Below, piece by piece: positions 5,586-6,141 of a DNA stretch of 6,141 nucleotides. The notes beneath the pieces were generated by a model. The model had not been told where the DNA came from. It saw only the letters and a list, made by a program, of their open reading frames with translations, and did not search any database. A program made the position numbers and the translations under genes. This stretch comes from CAZYWA01 sp964650975 [NCBI: uncultured bacterium] (GTDB lineage Bacteria; JADJOY01): NCBI GenBank assembly GCA_964650975.1, contig CAZYWA010000481.1, positions 1 to 6,141 on the forward strand, in the 5' to 3' direction. Position 1 is the first letter of the stretch. Each line of letters begins with the position of its first letter.

Positions 5586-6141
5586 TCACGGGACGGCGAC
5601 GACGGCGCGCGCCGCCAGCTGCGTCTCGACGAGCTCGCAGATCACGTGGCCCACGGCGATGTGGATTTCCTGGATGCGGGCCGTGACCTTGGTGGCGCCC
5701 ACGTCGATCAGCAGGTCGACCGCCGAGCCCAGCGGGCCGCCGCCGCCGCCGGTGAGGCCGATCGTGAAGACCCGGCGCTCACGGCACGCGCGCACTCCGC
5801 GCAGCACCGACTCGGACTTGCCCGAGGTGCTGATGGCGATGGCCACGTCGCCGGCGGCTCCCCAGGCCTCGACCTGGCGCTCGAAGACCTCGTCGTAGCC
5901 GCGGTCGTTGCCGATGCTGGTGAGAGCCGAGGTGTCGGTGGTGAGCGCCAGCGCGGGCAGCGCCGGCCGCTCGTCGACGTAGCGGTTCACGAACTCGGCG
6001 GCGATGTGCTGGGCGTCCGCGGCGCTGCCGCCGTTCCCGAAGAGCAAGAGCTTGCCGCCGTTCGCGAAGCTGGCCGCCGCCCGCGCCGCCGCCTCGGCGA
6101 CGCGCTCCGGCATGACGTCGGCGAAAGCACGCCGGAGCTCG
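5586..6141 (-). CDS. gmhA: Phosphoheptose isomerase (SIS domain), 5' end cut by the window edge
   Basis: An open frame from the right edge to a TGA at 5588-5586. It reads in as ELRRAFADV before the internal Met at 6113, so that Met is not the true start; family length suggests about 20 residues are missing. Counting from that Met: the phosphosugar-binding GKLLLFGNGGSAADAQHIAAEF (20-41) holds His36 and Glu40, ALTTDTSALTSIGND (56-70) follows, then the SIS signature ISTSGKSESVL (94-104), and RIQEIHIAVGH (146-156) with Gln148 and His156. These correspond to the zinc and catalytic residues of GmhA (E. coli Glu65, Gln172, His180). The enzyme converts sedoheptulose 7-phosphate to D-glycero-D-manno-heptose 7-phosphate for LPS core or other heptose-containing glycans. 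DiaA, a paralogue, lacks these catalytic residues, which favours GmhA. Heptose kinase (hldE) or hldD genes may lie further upstream, outside the window. Confidence 0.9.
   Translation of the reverse strand, partial: ELRRAFADVMPERVAEAAARAAASFANGGKLLLFGNGGSAADAQHIAAEFVNRYVDERPALPALALTTDTSALTSIGNDRGYDEVFERQVEAWGAAGDVAIAISTSGKSESVLRGVRACRERRVFTIGLTGGGGGPLGSAVDLLIDVGATKVTARIQEIHIAVGHVICELVETQLAARAVVAVP

Noticed and set aside
5586-6141. DiaA-type replication regulator instead of GmhA
   Set aside because: The catalytic and zinc-site residues His36, Glu40, Gln148 and His156 are all kept, which DiaA proteins do not need.

Overview
The window is a G+C-rich stretch (clearly above 60% by eye) from a bacterium. 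All eight supported genes lie on the minus strand, so the text below goes right to left, in the direction of transcription. A GmhA-type heptose enzyme and a lipoprotein with a lipobox point to a Gram-negative, LPS-type cell. The lineage cannot be fixed from the sequence. A high-GC environmental phylum of the Myxococcota, Gemmatimonadota or Eisenbacteria kind would fit, but this is only inference.

Right block (about 6141 to 1437): six tightly packed genes that look like one transcription unit, with gaps of 37 and 8 nt, a 14-nt overlap, then gaps of 19 and 7 nt. They are (1) a phosphoheptose isomerase, gmhA, cut at its 5' end by the window edge; (2) a conserved protein of about 305 aa with no function I can name, faintly reminiscent of deoxyhypusine synthase; (3) a SAM hydroxide adenosyltransferase (DUF62, chlorinase/fluorinase superfamily); (4) a polytopic site-2-type M50 metalloprotease; (5) a macro-domain O-acetyl-ADP-ribose deacetylase of the YmdB type; (6) an unrecognised lipoprotein.

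Left block (about 1373 to 1): a sigma70-like promoter in the only sizeable intergenic gap (142 nt) leads into a class V PLP aminotransferase of the archaeal MJ0959 / serine-pyruvate type. After 66 nt comes the first 21 codons of serA (D-3-phosphoglycerate dehydrogenase), with a strong Shine-Dalgarno. Together these look like a serine-biosynthesis operon in which a class V enzyme, not a classical SerC, supplies the transamination.

I see no RNA genes, mobile elements, CRISPR arrays or long repeats, and no gene-free stretch longer than 300 bases. Most of the window is housekeeping-like. The least explained parts are the conserved protein beside gmhA, the lipoprotein, and the joining of two adenosine-metabolite hydrolases to an intramembrane protease.
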